Position numbers and translations under genes: made by a program
The notes under the pieces: generated by a model
What the model was told of the DNA's origin: nothing
Seen by the model: the letters and a program-made list of their open reading frames with translations, nothing else
The model's database searches: none
From: Actinomycetota bacterium
Lineage (GTDB): Bacteria; Actinomycetota; Acidimicrobiia; Acidimicrobiales; UBA8592
DNA length: 59,248 bases
Assembly (NCBI GenBank): GCA_902565595.1
Contig: CACFFD010000005.1
Coordinates: 1-59,248, forward strand
Reading direction: 5' to 3'
In this document: piece by piece, positions 36,165 to 44,938 of the stretch
Numbering within the stretch: position 1 is the first letter of the stretch
Layout of the letters: the number at the start of each line of letters is the position of its first letter

Positions 36165-38327
36165 TCATCCGGAGGTTTGTAATTCCTCTTCAGAAATCCG
36201 ACGAATTTGAACAGGAATAGCGCTCATAATTGGAAGTCCGGTTATTCGATCAAACCCATTGTCACTTGTTACTAGCCTATTTGTCGGGGTCCCTATGTCG
36301 CGAACTTTCTCATCAGTCAACGAAAGGCCTCCCCATGAATGAGACATAGCAACAACGCCACGTTTAATTCCAGGGTCACTCTCAGCTACGCCAACAACTG
36401 AAGCTCGGGGCGAAGAAATTTTCAATAAGTCGCCAGGTTCAGCACCGAAATTATCTAAATCCTCTGGGTGGACATATGCATAATTGGTGGTTGCCACATC
36501 AGCCAAACCGGGAAGTTCAGAACCAAGAGAATTCAATGCGTGCTTTAATCTCCTACCAACAAGCCTAAATGGGTATTTCTTATGGTCTATACCCTTAAAA
36601 ATCTCCAAACCTGTTCTTTCATTCTGCACTTCTAATAACTCTTCATAAACATCGGGGGGGCAAACAGCAAACCGGGCGTCACTGTCAGGATCGCCATCAA
36701 TTACGCGAATAGGTTTGTCGTGGATAACTCCACGATTTTTTCTCCATTCTGAGATAGGAAGCCTTGCATCAGCGTAAACATAGTCAATGACATCACCATC
36801 ACTAAGAGTTTCTTCTACTGGCAAATCGCCTCCCGGAAGCACAATTGGTGTTCCTCGTCTGGCAGCTAAACCCGCATAGACCTCCCACTCATTCAAAACA
36901 TCGTCACCGGATACGATGATTGGGTCAGTGTAATTTGTGTAGACTTCTGGGAACCGTCTATCCATCACATTGGGAACATCCGCACGCTCTAACTGAAGCC
37001 GAGGGGCAAACACGTAATCAGCTAGTTCAGCTGTTGCAGTCATACGATGGTCGATAACGACTAGCAACTCGAGATCTTCCATAGCTTCTAGAGTTTTCCT
37101 TTGATCAGGCCACGCCTGTATGGGATTTCCACCGGAAACGATTAAGGCGCGAACTTTTCCTTCCCCTTCCAAAAGGATTTCATCGTTCAAAGCATTGGTC
37201 ATCATTTCACCAGCGAGACCTCGCAACCCTCGAACTCGATGGGAAGCTCCCGGCGTAGGGTCACTCGGAGGGACTACCTGTGCGCGTCTTGTATCACCGG
37301 GAAATAACATATACGGGCTTTCCAGAGTCTCCCCTGAACGTAAAACTCTCCCACAGATGACATTTAGTGTTAAGGCTAAGGTTTCCATTAGCGTCCCATG
37401 CGGAGCCATATTTGGGCCGGTTCCAGAACCCGCAGTTCCCCTAGGCCCTGAAGCGAAAGTTTCCGCAGCTAGATGAATGTCAGCAGCCGCTACCTCGCAT
37501 CTCTGTGCGGCATAATCAGCTGTAAAAGGAGCAACAGACTTTCGAAGCAATTCCAGCTGATCCGATTCGACATACTCTTGACAGAATTCTTTGTCATGGA
37601 GTTCGCTGGTCAAAATGATATTCAAGATCGCGGCAAGTAGAGCCGGATCTTCTCCGGGTTTAACCTGAAGCCAAACATCTGCATGGTTAGCTAGTTCACT
37701 TTTTCGGGGATCAATAACAATAAGTTTCAAACCCCTATTCTTTGCTTCACGTAATTTCACAAAGGGGTCCGTTCCTTGTAGGCCACTAGCTGGGCCGTAG
37801 CTCGAAACAAGTGGGTTATAGCCAACAGCAAGAAGAACATCAGAATTGGAGAAATTCTGCCAGCCAGCTTCCCAAGAGCCAAGTCGAGATAAAGAACTCC
37901 TATGAGCAGGCTGATCGATGGTAAGGGACGTATAAAAAGATGGAGAGTCAAACCCCTTATGCCAAGCTGCACCTACAGCAACTCCTACGCTATTTTGGTA
38001 GGCGCCGGTACCAATATAGGTTGCTATAGATCTTGGGCCATGGTGTGAAACAATATGATCTATTTTCTCTGCTATTTCATCGAGGGCATCTGAGGAATTA
38101 ACGATGTCAAACGTTCCTTCAGGATTTTTCTTCAATGGAGAGCGGAGACGACTAGGGCTATGGTATTGATCTGCGAGTTGCCGGCCTTTGATACATGTAT
38201 AGCCACCAAAAAGAGGGTCACTTTTATCGCCACGAACTGCCACGATTCTTTTTTTATCTTCTATATCAACTTCCATCGGACAAGCGGCATGACAAATACG
38301 GCAGAAGGTTTTAGCGGTTTCAATCAT
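36165..38327 (-). CDS. Single-subunit molybdopterin oxidoreductase
   Basis: A 720-residue DMSO-reductase-superfamily enzyme. The N-terminal 4Fe-4S site is Cys9, Cys12, Cys16 and Cys45 (CRICHAAC, then YTCIKG). The Mo/W ligand position, by alignment with formate dehydrogenase-type enzymes, falls at SLTIDQP, with Asp138 the candidate ligand rather than Cys, Ser or Sec. The molybdopterin-binding pattern VVIDHRMTATAELADYVFAPRLQLER is in the middle, and the C-terminal barrel has YAYVHPEDLDNFGAEPGDLL. No signal peptide or electron-transfer subunit is visible, so it is probably cytoplasmic. Substrate is unknown. An acetylene-hydratase or hydroxylase-type reaction is possible. Confidence 0.88.
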   Translation of the reverse strand: MIETAKTFCRICHAACPMEVDIEDKKRIVAVRGDKSDPLFGGYTCIKGRQLADQYHSPSRLRSPLKKNPEGTFDIVNSSDALDEIAEKIDHIVSHHGPRSIATYIGTGAYQNSVGVAVGAAWHKGFDSPSFYTSLTIDQPAHRSSLSRLGSWEAGWQNFSNSDVLLAVGYNPLVSSYGPASGLQGTDPFVKLREAKNRGLKLIVIDPRKSELANHADVWLQVKPGEDPALLAAILNIILTSELHDKEFCQEYVESDQLELLRKSVAPFTADYAAQRCEVAAADIHLAAETFASGPRGTAGSGTGPNMAPHGTLMETLALTLNVICGRVLRSGETLESPYMLFPGDTRRAQVVPPSDPTPGASHRVRGLRGLAGEMMTNALNDEILLEGEGKVRALIVSGGNPIQAWPDQRKTLEAMEDLELLVVIDHRMTATAELADYVFAPRLQLERADVPNVMDRRFPEVYTNYTDPIIVSGDDVLNEWEVYAGLAARRGTPIVLPGGDLPVEETLSDGDVIDYVYADARLPISEWRKNRGVIHDKPIRVIDGDPDSDARFAVCPPDVYEELLEVQNERTGLEIFKGIDHKKYPFRLVGRRLKHALNSLGSELPGLADVATTNYAYVHPEDLDNFGAEPGDLLKISSPRASVVGVAESDPGIKRGVVAMSHSWGGLSLTDEKVRDIGTPTNRLVTSDNGFDRITGLPIMSAIPVQIRRISEEELQTSG

Positions 38328-38416
38328 TAGTCCAACTTACAGCATTAAAGGGGAAACAACAGAAGAGAAAATCTTCTAATTAAATACCACTGTAAAGTGG
38401 CAGATATTTCAAGAAC

Positions 38417-39277
38417 ATGAGATCGTTGAATATGACCTATGAATGTTTTGAAGTAACAGATGTTGGAAAAATTGCTCATGTCCAGATGAGTCGCGGAGAG
38501 AATTTAAACACCATGGTCCCTTCATTTTGGAAGGAATTACCTGAAATCATCAATTCCATAAGTGACGAAGGGAGAGCAAGGGCAATTGTTATCTCGTCTA
38601 CCGGGCGCCACTTTTGCGCTGGAATGGACCTTGCAGTGTTTACCGGAGGCAACCTCTCTGGAGAGGGGAAAACTGAACGGGGGCGGATGAACGCAAACAC
38701 TCGGAGCAGTGCGCTTCTTCTACAGGAAAGTTTCAACTGTCTAGAACGTGCCCGCATGCCAGTACTTGTTGCTATTCAAGGCGGTTGCGTAGGTGGAGCA
38801 GTAGACATGGTAACTGCCGCCGACATGCGATATGCAACTGCCGATGCGTGGTTTTGTATCCAAGAGATAAACATCGGCATGACCGCTGATGTAGGAACAC
38901 TTCAACGGCTTCCAAAGCTAGTTCCCGAAGGAGTAGTTCGTGAGCTTGCGTATACTGGCCGACGTATGTCAGCGCAAAGAGCATATGAGGTTGGATTAGT
39001 GAACCAGATTTTCGAGACACATGAAGAGCTTGTTGAAGGCGTCCTTGATATCGCAAATGAGATTGCTACAAAGTCCCCACTTGCTATTTGGGGAACAAAA
39101 GAGAGCGTGAACTACGCCCGAGACCATTCCGTCGCCGATAGCTTAAATTTCATTGCAACATGGCAAGCAGGGATGTTCCAGCCAAAGGATATGGCTGCGG
39201 CTTTCGAAGCTCAGGCAAATAGTGAAGATCCCGACTTCGATGATCTTCCTCCAATGAGAAAGGGCTTAGGCAGTTAG
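38417..39277 (+). CDS. Delta3,5-delta2,4-dienoyl-CoA isomerase (crotonase fold)
   Basis: A 286-residue crotonase-family protein. The three acidic catalytic residues of mammalian dienoyl-CoA isomerase are present at the right spacing: Asp130 (GGAVDM), Glu150 (CIQEI) and Asp158 (GMTADVG), 20 and 8 residues apart as in the rat enzyme. The motif HFCAGMDLAVF supplies the oxyanion hole and TLQRLPK follows the last acid. It moves double bonds during beta-oxidation of unsaturated acyl-CoA. An in-frame ATG at 38432 is an alternative start. The gene converges with methylsuccinyl-CoA dehydrogenase. Confidence 0.85.
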   Translation: MRSLNMTYECFEVTDVGKIAHVQMSRGENLNTMVPSFWKELPEIINSISDEGRARAIVISSTGRHFCAGMDLAVFTGGNLSGEGKTERGRMNANTRSSALLLQESFNCLERARMPVLVAIQGGCVGGAVDMVTAADMRYATADAWFCIQEINIGMTADVGTLQRLPKLVPEGVVRELAYTGRRMSAQRAYEVGLVNQIFETHEELVEGVLDIANEIATKSPLAIWGTKESVNYARDHSVADSLNFIATWQAGMFQPKDMAAAFEAQANSEDPDFDDLPPMRKGLGS

Positions 39278-39287
39278 TCGAAAAACT

Positions 39288-40856
39288 TTACTTTGAAAGC
39301 AACCTTCTGCCGATCAGTTTTAGACAAAGTGTTTCATCTGCGCCTTCGAAGATCGACAACACTCTTGCGTCAACAAACAGGCGACTAACCACGTACTCTT
39401 CGGCATAACCGAAACCACCATGGATTTGCATCGCTTCTCGTGTAACCCATTCGGCAGCCTTGCATGAGTACGCCTTAATCATCGCTGCTTCTAGAGCACC
39501 GTTTCCCATTGACATTTTTTCTGCTACATCATACGTGTACTGTCTGCATGCTTGGATAATCGCAGCCATTCTTCCAATCTTTACCTGAGTAAGCTCATAT
39601 GATCTAAGGGAGCTATTGAAGACAGTCCGCTCTTGGCTGTAGTTAACTGCTTCCTCATAAGCTCTCTGCATCACTCCAACCGCTCGGGCAGCAGTTTGAA
39701 GTCTGCCATTCTCAAATCCAGCCATTTGAAGGTAAAAGCCCTGCCCTTCCCCTTCAATGCCGCCAATAAGTGAATCTTCGGGAACAACCCAATCCTGAAA
39801 GGCAATTTCGAAACTATGCATGCCCCTATATCCCAACGTTGGAATAGCTTTCCCTTGCATCCTTCCGCCAGACTCCTGCTGGAAATCAAAGCTGTGGCCA
39901 TCAGCGCGCTCTTTCTCAACAACGAAGACACTTAGGCCTCTATGCCCTTGCGAAGTATCAGGATTTGTTCGTGCCAGCACCATTAAGAGATCAGCTCTGC
40001 CAGCAAAAGTACACCAAGTCTTTACACCATTGAGTTTCCAACCTCCACTTGGTTCAGGCCGGGCAGACATGGTTATCGACGCCACATCACTCCCGTGGTC
40101 TGGTTCCGTTACAGCAACAGCAGACATGAGCTCCCCTGCGGCAATTTTCGGAAGTAAGGACCGCTTCTGCTCTTCTGTCCCTCCGCGTTCGATAGCTCTG
40201 GCTAGAATCTCTGGCCTAGTAATGAGTGAGCCACCGATACTTAGTGAGGCTCGAGAAAGCTCCTCTGTCGCTATAACCATTCCGTACATGTCGTTAATAG
40301 CGCCGGATGCCGAACCTCCATATTCTTCAGGTATTGATAGTCCGAAGCAGCCAAGTTCCGATAGGCCATTAATAATCTCCTCTGGGACATCAAGGTCTTC
40401 GCGATGGACTTTTTCTGCATGATGCTCTATGTGTTCTTTTCCGAAGCGTCTAAATGTTTCTGCTACAAGTTCCAGTTCATCATTTAGATGAGATCTAGGG
40501 CGGTAGGAAGATACCTGAGAGTACTTTTGGGGGGTTCCGTGAGTAGAAACATAATTATTCAGATTCTCAAGTGCAGATTTCGATATCCCCCAAGTTTCTT
40601 CTCGGCCGAAAGACATGCCTGCTATTGAGCGGAGAGAATCTGCAAGAAATACCTCCACGATCTCTTTCTCTTCGTTTCCCTTGTCTGCGTAAGGCAGAAA
40701 ACTTTCAGCTATAGCGAGTGCTGAGTTTGCATGCGCCAAGTCATAAAGAAATACTTGGTGATCCTCTGGGTTGTCCTTGGACTTCAGGTAAGACAATCCA
40801 GAATCGACGATTTCTCTTGCGCTGATAATCGCTGCTTCAGCCCTGCTGAGACTCAT
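39288..40856 (-). CDS. mcd: Methylsuccinyl-CoA dehydrogenase-like acyl-CoA dehydrogenase
   Basis: A 522-residue acyl-CoA dehydrogenase with about 130 extra N-terminal residues. The length, the extension and the motifs SIGGSLITRPEILARA, VTEPDHGSDVAS, GVKTWCTFAGRADLL and LGYRGMHSFEIAF match (2S)-methylsuccinyl-CoA dehydrogenase of the ethylmalonyl-CoA pathway. The catalytic Glu lies in SIFEGADETLCLKLIGRRL at the C-terminus. It oxidises methylsuccinyl-CoA to mesaconyl-CoA. AGGAGG lies 7 nt before the ATG at 40856. No crotonyl-CoA carboxylase/reductase is in the window, so pathway membership is inferred from this gene. Confidence 0.85.
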   Translation of the reverse strand: MSLSRAEAAIISAREIVDSGLSYLKSKDNPEDHQVFLYDLAHANSALAIAESFLPYADKGNEEKEIVEVFLADSLRSIAGMSFGREETWGISKSALENLNNYVSTHGTPQKYSQVSSYRPRSHLNDELELVAETFRRFGKEHIEHHAEKVHREDLDVPEEIINGLSELGCFGLSIPEEYGGSASGAINDMYGMVIATEELSRASLSIGGSLITRPEILARAIERGGTEEQKRSLLPKIAAGELMSAVAVTEPDHGSDVASITMSARPEPSGGWKLNGVKTWCTFAGRADLLMVLARTNPDTSQGHRGLSVFVVEKERADGHSFDFQQESGGRMQGKAIPTLGYRGMHSFEIAFQDWVVPEDSLIGGIEGEGQGFYLQMAGFENGRLQTAARAVGVMQRAYEEAVNYSQERTVFNSSLRSYELTQVKIGRMAAIIQACRQYTYDVAEKMSMGNGALEAAMIKAYSCKAAEWVTREAMQIHGGFGYAEEYVVSRLFVDARVLSIFEGADETLCLKLIGRRLLSK

Positions 40857-40931
40857 TCTTTATCCTCCTGTGTATTCCAGCTCGATTGGTGTTTATCCAG
40901 TTTTACCACCCTAGAGCAAAATTAACTCTAC

Positions 40932-40948
40932 GATTCTGTATACGAATC
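40932..40948. promoter_or_regulatory. Short palindrome in a divergent promoter gap
   Basis: GATTC and GAATC flank TGTATAC in the 117-bp gap between the methylsuccinyl-CoA dehydrogenase gene (minus) and the LLM gene (plus). It could be a TetR-like operator for either gene. The arms are only 5 bp, so chance is a real alternative. Confidence 0.25.
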
Positions 40949-40973
40949 TCAAAGTTATAGCTATTTTGAAACT

Positions 40974-41834
40974 ATGAGCACAGAACTTGTCACTGCTGGA
41001 ATCCATCTTCCTCAAGCTGGCCCTGCAGCATCAGGTGAAGCCTTAACCCAAGTTGCTCAGCTTGCCGAGAAACTAGGTTTTTCAGACGTCTGGGTTAGTG
41101 ACCATCTGGTCATTCCATCAGGTGCCAAGTATCCCCCATCTGCATACATTTATGAACCATTGGCAGTAATGGCCTGGGTCGCAGCAAAAACAACAAAGAT
41201 TAAAATTGGTACGACAGTTATCGTCTTACCAATGAGAAACCCTGTAGTAATTGCAAAATCTCTAGCTTCGATTGACAAACTAAGTGGGGGCAGGGTCATA
41301 TTCGGGACAGCCGCAGGATGGCTAAAAGAAGAATTTGATGCGCTTGGAGTCCCTTTTGACGAAAGAGGACCAAGGACTGATGAAGCAATCGAGATGATTC
41401 AGCGCCTCTGGACGGACGACCACATAACCGCTTCTTACCCTGTGCATGGTGCAGATTTTGTGAACATTCGAGCAAAGCCTCAACCTGATGGAGAGATACC
41501 AATTTGGATAGGCGGACATGCAGATGTTGCCCTGAGAAGAGCATGCAGGGTAGGCAAAGGGTGGCATGGAGGCTTTCTCTCTATAGCAGATACGTCCGAT
41601 ACAGTTAATAGGTTGAAAGAATTCGGGCATAGTAACGAATTCGTTATCTCTATGAGAACCAATTGGGACCCGCTAGAGGATGACCCAGATAAGATCATGT
41701 CTGAAATTGAAGGTTACATTGAGGCCGGCGTGACGCATTTCGTTCCCGAACCAAGGCAAAGAGATCTGGAGAATTATAAGCGTTCGGTTGAGGTCCTTGC
41801 CGAGTTATTCAACCAAGCAGGGGTGAAATTGTAG
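40974..41834 (+). CDS. LLM-class F420-type oxidoreductase (TIGR03619-like)
   Basis: A 286-residue luciferase-like TIM-barrel protein. SDVWVSDHLVIP, IKIGTTVIVLPMRNPVVIAKSLASID and LSGGRVIFGTAAGWLKEEF are the family signature of the actinobacterial TIGR03619 group, and IPIWIGGHADVALRRA matches the C-terminal half. It probably takes hydride from F420H2. It is transcribed divergently from methylsuccinyl-CoA dehydrogenase; its ATG has no strong ribosome-binding site. Substrate is unknown. Confidence 0.87.
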   Translation: MSTELVTAGIHLPQAGPAASGEALTQVAQLAEKLGFSDVWVSDHLVIPSGAKYPPSAYIYEPLAVMAWVAAKTTKIKIGTTVIVLPMRNPVVIAKSLASIDKLSGGRVIFGTAAGWLKEEFDALGVPFDERGPRTDEAIEMIQRLWTDDHITASYPVHGADFVNIRAKPQPDGEIPIWIGGHADVALRRACRVGKGWHGGFLSIADTSDTVNRLKEFGHSNEFVISMRTNWDPLEDDPDKIMSEIEGYIEAGVTHFVPEPRQRDLENYKRSVEVLAELFNQAGVKL

Positions 41835-41851
41835 TTTTTATTGCCACCGGA

Positions 41852-42286
41852 TCATTGGTCTTGAGGGTCTCTGCTTAATAAAACTTTTTCACGTGTCGGA
41901 ACACGAATCCCCACATACCAGACACCTACCACCCCTACTGCCCCCACGAGGAACTGTATGCTCAGGCGGTTTATAGCAAACGCAATACTTAACGCTACCG
42001 CTAACGTCATCATCGTTATGGCTATGGCTTTCGCTCTCCTCGGCATGCCTAAACCAGACCGGAAATCGTGCACCATGACCCCAATAACAGGAAGATTGAG
42101 AATCCAACGCTCGAAACGGGGACTTGACCTCGCGAAACAGGAGGCCGCAAGAATCATAAAAACTGTAGTTGGAAGACCGGGTACGGCGATTCCTATTAAC
42201 CCCACAGCAGTAAAGATCATGCCAAAGAAAAGGAAAAAGTACTTCGTAGGTCCAGTTCTAACAGAACTTTGTGATTGTTTCCCCAC
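41852..42286 (-). CDS. DUF454/YbaN-family inner-membrane protein
   Basis: A 144-residue protein with about three hydrophobic segments (residues about 17-42, 88-106 and 108-128). The motif GIAVPGLPTTVFMILAASCFARSSPRFERW is the hallmark of DUF454, split here as GLPTTVF and CFARSSPRFERW. YbaN-type proteins are small inner-membrane proteins of unknown role. It converges with the LLM gene 17 bp away; nothing links it clearly to the catabolic neighbours. Confidence 0.87.
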   Translation of the reverse strand: MGKQSQSSVRTGPTKYFFLFFGMIFTAVGLIGIAVPGLPTTVFMILAASCFARSSPRFERWILNLPVIGVMVHDFRSGLGMPRRAKAIAITMMTLAVALSIAFAINRLSIQFLVGAVGVVGVWYVGIRVPTREKVLLSRDPQDQ

Positions 42287-42408
42287 TCTTTCCTTTCTCT
42301 CCCCGATAAAACGATAGCGTCGAACACAGCACAGGTGACAGAACCTCCTAATTCGTTGGTGCTGAAGTTAAAATTGAAGTTACGAAAAGAGACAATTAGG
42401 ATAATCAG

Positions 42409-43173
42409 ATGGCAACATTCCCAGCGATAGCTGAAATGATCGACCTTACGGGTAAGCGCGCATTAGTTACGGGCGGTGGCAAAGGTATAGGGGCCGCCAT
42501 ATCCAAGCGCCTTATAGAAGCAGGAGCTGAGGTGACTATTGCCGATATGGATCCTGATATACAAGAGATAGCAAATGAGCTTTCAGCTTCATTTGCCCTT
42601 TGTGATATTACTGATGCCGAACAACTAGGGGCAGCAGTCCGCCATGCAGCCAATGAATCTCATTTGGACATTTTGGTGAATAACGCAGGAATTTATCCAC
42701 CTACAGGTCCGATCGCAGAGGTAAGTGATGACTTTGTGACAAAAATGCTTGATCTCAACGTCCGTGCTCAATACAGCGCTTCCCGAGAAGCCGTAAATTA
42801 CATGAGTAGTGGAGGCTCAATCGTTAATATCTCTTCGATTGCAGCACTTCGGGGTGGGGCAAGTATCACTGCGTACAGCACATCAAAAGCAGCAGTCATT
42901 GGGTTAACTAAGGCCTTCGCAAATGAACTAGGTCCGAAAAAAATCAGAGTTAATGCTATAGCTCCTGGGATTATAGATACCGAGGGATTAGCTGAACAGG
43001 GTGCAGCCCTTAAAGAAGGCGGAATAGATGTTTACGCTGCGATAGCAGCTAACCCTCTTAAAATTTCAGGAGATCCGGACTACATAGCAAGAGCTACACT
43101 ATTCCTTGCTTCTGACCTAGCTGAATTTATTACTGGCCATTTGTTGGTCGTCGATGGTGGATCCACAGCGTAG
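42409..43173 (+). CDS. Short-chain dehydrogenase/reductase
   Basis: A 254-residue SDR with TGGGKGIGAAI, the acidic IADMDPD after strand 2 that favours NAD, NNAGIYPP, and the catalytic YSTSKAA. The C-terminus ends in LLVDG-like GHLLVVDGGSTA. AGGA lies 8 nt before the ATG. It is followed 10 bp later by a Rieske oxygenase and then a VOC protein, so it probably acts as a dihydrodiol or hydroxy-product dehydrogenase in a ring-oxidation pathway (inference). Confidence 0.9.
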   Translation: MATFPAIAEMIDLTGKRALVTGGGKGIGAAISKRLIEAGAEVTIADMDPDIQEIANELSASFALCDITDAEQLGAAVRHAANESHLDILVNNAGIYPPTGPIAEVSDDFVTKMLDLNVRAQYSASREAVNYMSSGGSIVNISSIAALRGGASITAYSTSKAAVIGLTKAFANELGPKKIRVNAIAPGIIDTEGLAEQGAALKEGGIDVYAAIAANPLKISGDPDYIARATLFLASDLAEFITGHLLVVDGGSTA

Positions 43174-43183
43174 GAACTGAGAA

Positions 43184-44452
43184 ATGGACTCTAAGACGAT
43201 CAATGAAATAAAAGAAAAGATCCATTACGAAGTTTCGCGTACTGCCCCTCCTGAAGGATTCCCGAAATTTCATGACATTCCAAAAGAGCGCTATACGTCT
43301 GATGAGTTTTATGAATTAGAGATGGAATATGTCTTTAACGATTCTTGGGTGATCGCTGGCCGCGTTGAAGAAATTCCGAACTCAGGAGATTACTTTACTT
43401 TTAAAAAACTTAAAGAACCAATGATTATTATCCGCGGTGCTGATGGTGTTATCCGTTGTTTTTATAACACCTGCCAACATCGTGGAGCTCCTGTAGTTAG
43501 AGAGGAAAAAGGATCTGACCGACGTCTCCGCTGCCAATACCATTCATGGACATATGACATAACAGATGGAGCACTCATAGCCTTACCCGACGAACGTGAT
43601 TTCGTTGACTTAGATCGGTCAACTCGGAATCTGCCAAGGGTAAGCTGCGATACTTTCGGGGGATTTATATTTGTTAACAAAAACCCCGAAGCTGCTCCTC
43701 TTCTTGATTACCTTGGTGATGCAGCCCAGATGCTTGAACCTCTGCATTGCGAAAATCTTCGCGAGGTATATCGTCAAAGCATTGTTGTGCCCTGCAACTG
43801 GAAAGTGACCGCAGAGGCTTTTCTCGAGGTCTACCATTTTAAACATATTCATTCAAATAAAGATGGCTGGGCTGTTTTGGATAACCGTCGTGCTGTTATG
43901 GGCTTATTTGATGGTGGACACAGCAGAATGACGACTGGCTATTCAGAACAGCATGTCAAACGGCAAGGGATGGATTCTTGGGATGATTGGAAGCCGCTTG
44001 ACAATGGCGACTTCGCTATTATCCAAACTGAAAATACAGATTTCTTAAACATGCTGGATTGCACGAGCACGGCAGTCAGCTATTTCCCCAACTACATTAT
44101 TCCTTTAGGGTCTTTCGGTTTCCCTGTTCTTCTTTTCTGGCCAATCGACAAAAGGAATACTTTATTGGAATGGTGGTATTACGCACCTAAAGACTGGGAA
44201 GGAGACGAGTTACCGACTCACTGGAAGATCCGCTCTGAGCAATTCGACCAGATAATGGATGAAGACAAGTACAACATGGCTCCGATGCAAGAATCACTAG
44301 AATCTCCAGCATTAACCGGAATCCCCATCAACTATCAGGAGCGAAGAATCTGGCATTTGCACGAGCAAATAGATGAAAAAATAGGAGAAGACCGAATCCC
44401 AGAACATCTGCGAGTTCAGAAGCTCCTCGCTCCTTACATAGAGAGCGCATAG
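43184..44452 (+). CDS. Rieske non-haem iron oxygenase, alpha (terminal oxygenase) subunit
   Basis: A 422-residue protein. The Rieske 2Fe-2S site is CQHRGAP and, 17 residues on, CQYHSWTYD (Cys-x-His plus Cys-x2-His). The catalytic domain has NWKVTAEAFLEVYHFKHIH, giving the two-His part of the mononuclear iron site and the acidic bridge residue Glu. Such enzymes add one or two oxygen atoms to aromatic, steroid or amine substrates with electrons from a separate reductase. No reductase, ferredoxin or beta subunit is in the window, so it may be a homotrimer that uses partners encoded elsewhere. It lies between an SDR and a VOC protein in one operon. Confidence 0.92.
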   Translation: MDSKTINEIKEKIHYEVSRTAPPEGFPKFHDIPKERYTSDEFYELEMEYVFNDSWVIAGRVEEIPNSGDYFTFKKLKEPMIIIRGADGVIRCFYNTCQHRGAPVVREEKGSDRRLRCQYHSWTYDITDGALIALPDERDFVDLDRSTRNLPRVSCDTFGGFIFVNKNPEAAPLLDYLGDAAQMLEPLHCENLREVYRQSIVVPCNWKVTAEAFLEVYHFKHIHSNKDGWAVLDNRRAVMGLFDGGHSRMTTGYSEQHVKRQGMDSWDDWKPLDNGDFAIIQTENTDFLNMLDCTSTAVSYFPNYIIPLGSFGFPVLLFWPIDKRNTLLEWWYYAPKDWEGDELPTHWKIRSEQFDQIMDEDKYNMAPMQESLESPALTGIPINYQERRIWHLHEQIDEKIGEDRIPEHLRVQKLLAPYIESA

Positions 44453-44459
44453 AGAAGCA

Positions 44460-44930
44460 ATGTTTAATTTCCAGGAAATCTTTCATATAGGGATCCGAGT
44501 TCCAAATCTCCAACTAGCTATGGATGAGTTGGGTGAATCTTTGGGAGTTACATGGGCCGAAGCAGTTGAGAATCCAGGTCAAAGCCTTTGGACTCCTGAA
44601 GAAGGTCAACAAGAGCTTCCGCTTAAATTTGTTTACTCATGTGAAGGCCCTCAACACTTAGAACTCTTAGAAGGCCCAGAGAATAGTATCTGGGACGGGA
44701 GAACCGATGCAGGAGTGCACCATGTAGGGGTCTGGGTGGACAGTGTTAAAGACGAAACTAACCGATTGCTTGAACTTGAGTGGACCCTACTGGCTTCTGC
44801 GCTAGCTCCTGAAGAAGGTTACGGAGGGATGACTTATCTTGCCCCACAAAATGGAACAATCGTAGAACTCGTTTCGTCGGCTATCCGACCACGATTTGAA
44901 CAGTGGTGGGCCGGAAACCCATTGTTTTAG
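44460..44930 (+). CDS. VOC-superfamily (glyoxalase/extradiol dioxygenase-like) protein
   Basis: A 156-residue protein with two beta-alpha-beta-beta-beta modules. IFHIGIRVPNLQLAMDEL opens the first, with a His ligand; LELLEGP and VHHVGVWVDSVK supply further metal-site residues (Glu, His), and NGTIVELVSS ends the second. This is the vicinal-oxygen-chelate fold; reactions range from isomerisation to ring cleavage. It lies 7 bp after the Rieske oxygenase gene, so a role in the same ring-oxidation route is plausible. It converges with an LLM gene 8 bp away. Confidence 0.82.
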   Translation: MFNFQEIFHIGIRVPNLQLAMDELGESLGVTWAEAVENPGQSLWTPEEGQQELPLKFVYSCEGPQHLELLEGPENSIWDGRTDAGVHHVGVWVDSVKDETNRLLELEWTLLASALAPEEGYGGMTYLAPQNGTIVELVSSAIRPRFEQWWAGNPLF

Positions 44931-44938
44931 AGTGAGCC

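Noticed and set aside
4120-38352. Shared AGCATTAAAGG upstream of the genes at 4143 and 38417
   Set aside because: Only 11 bases, AT-rich and containing ribosome-binding-like AAAGG; two copies in 59 kb give no support for a regulator site.
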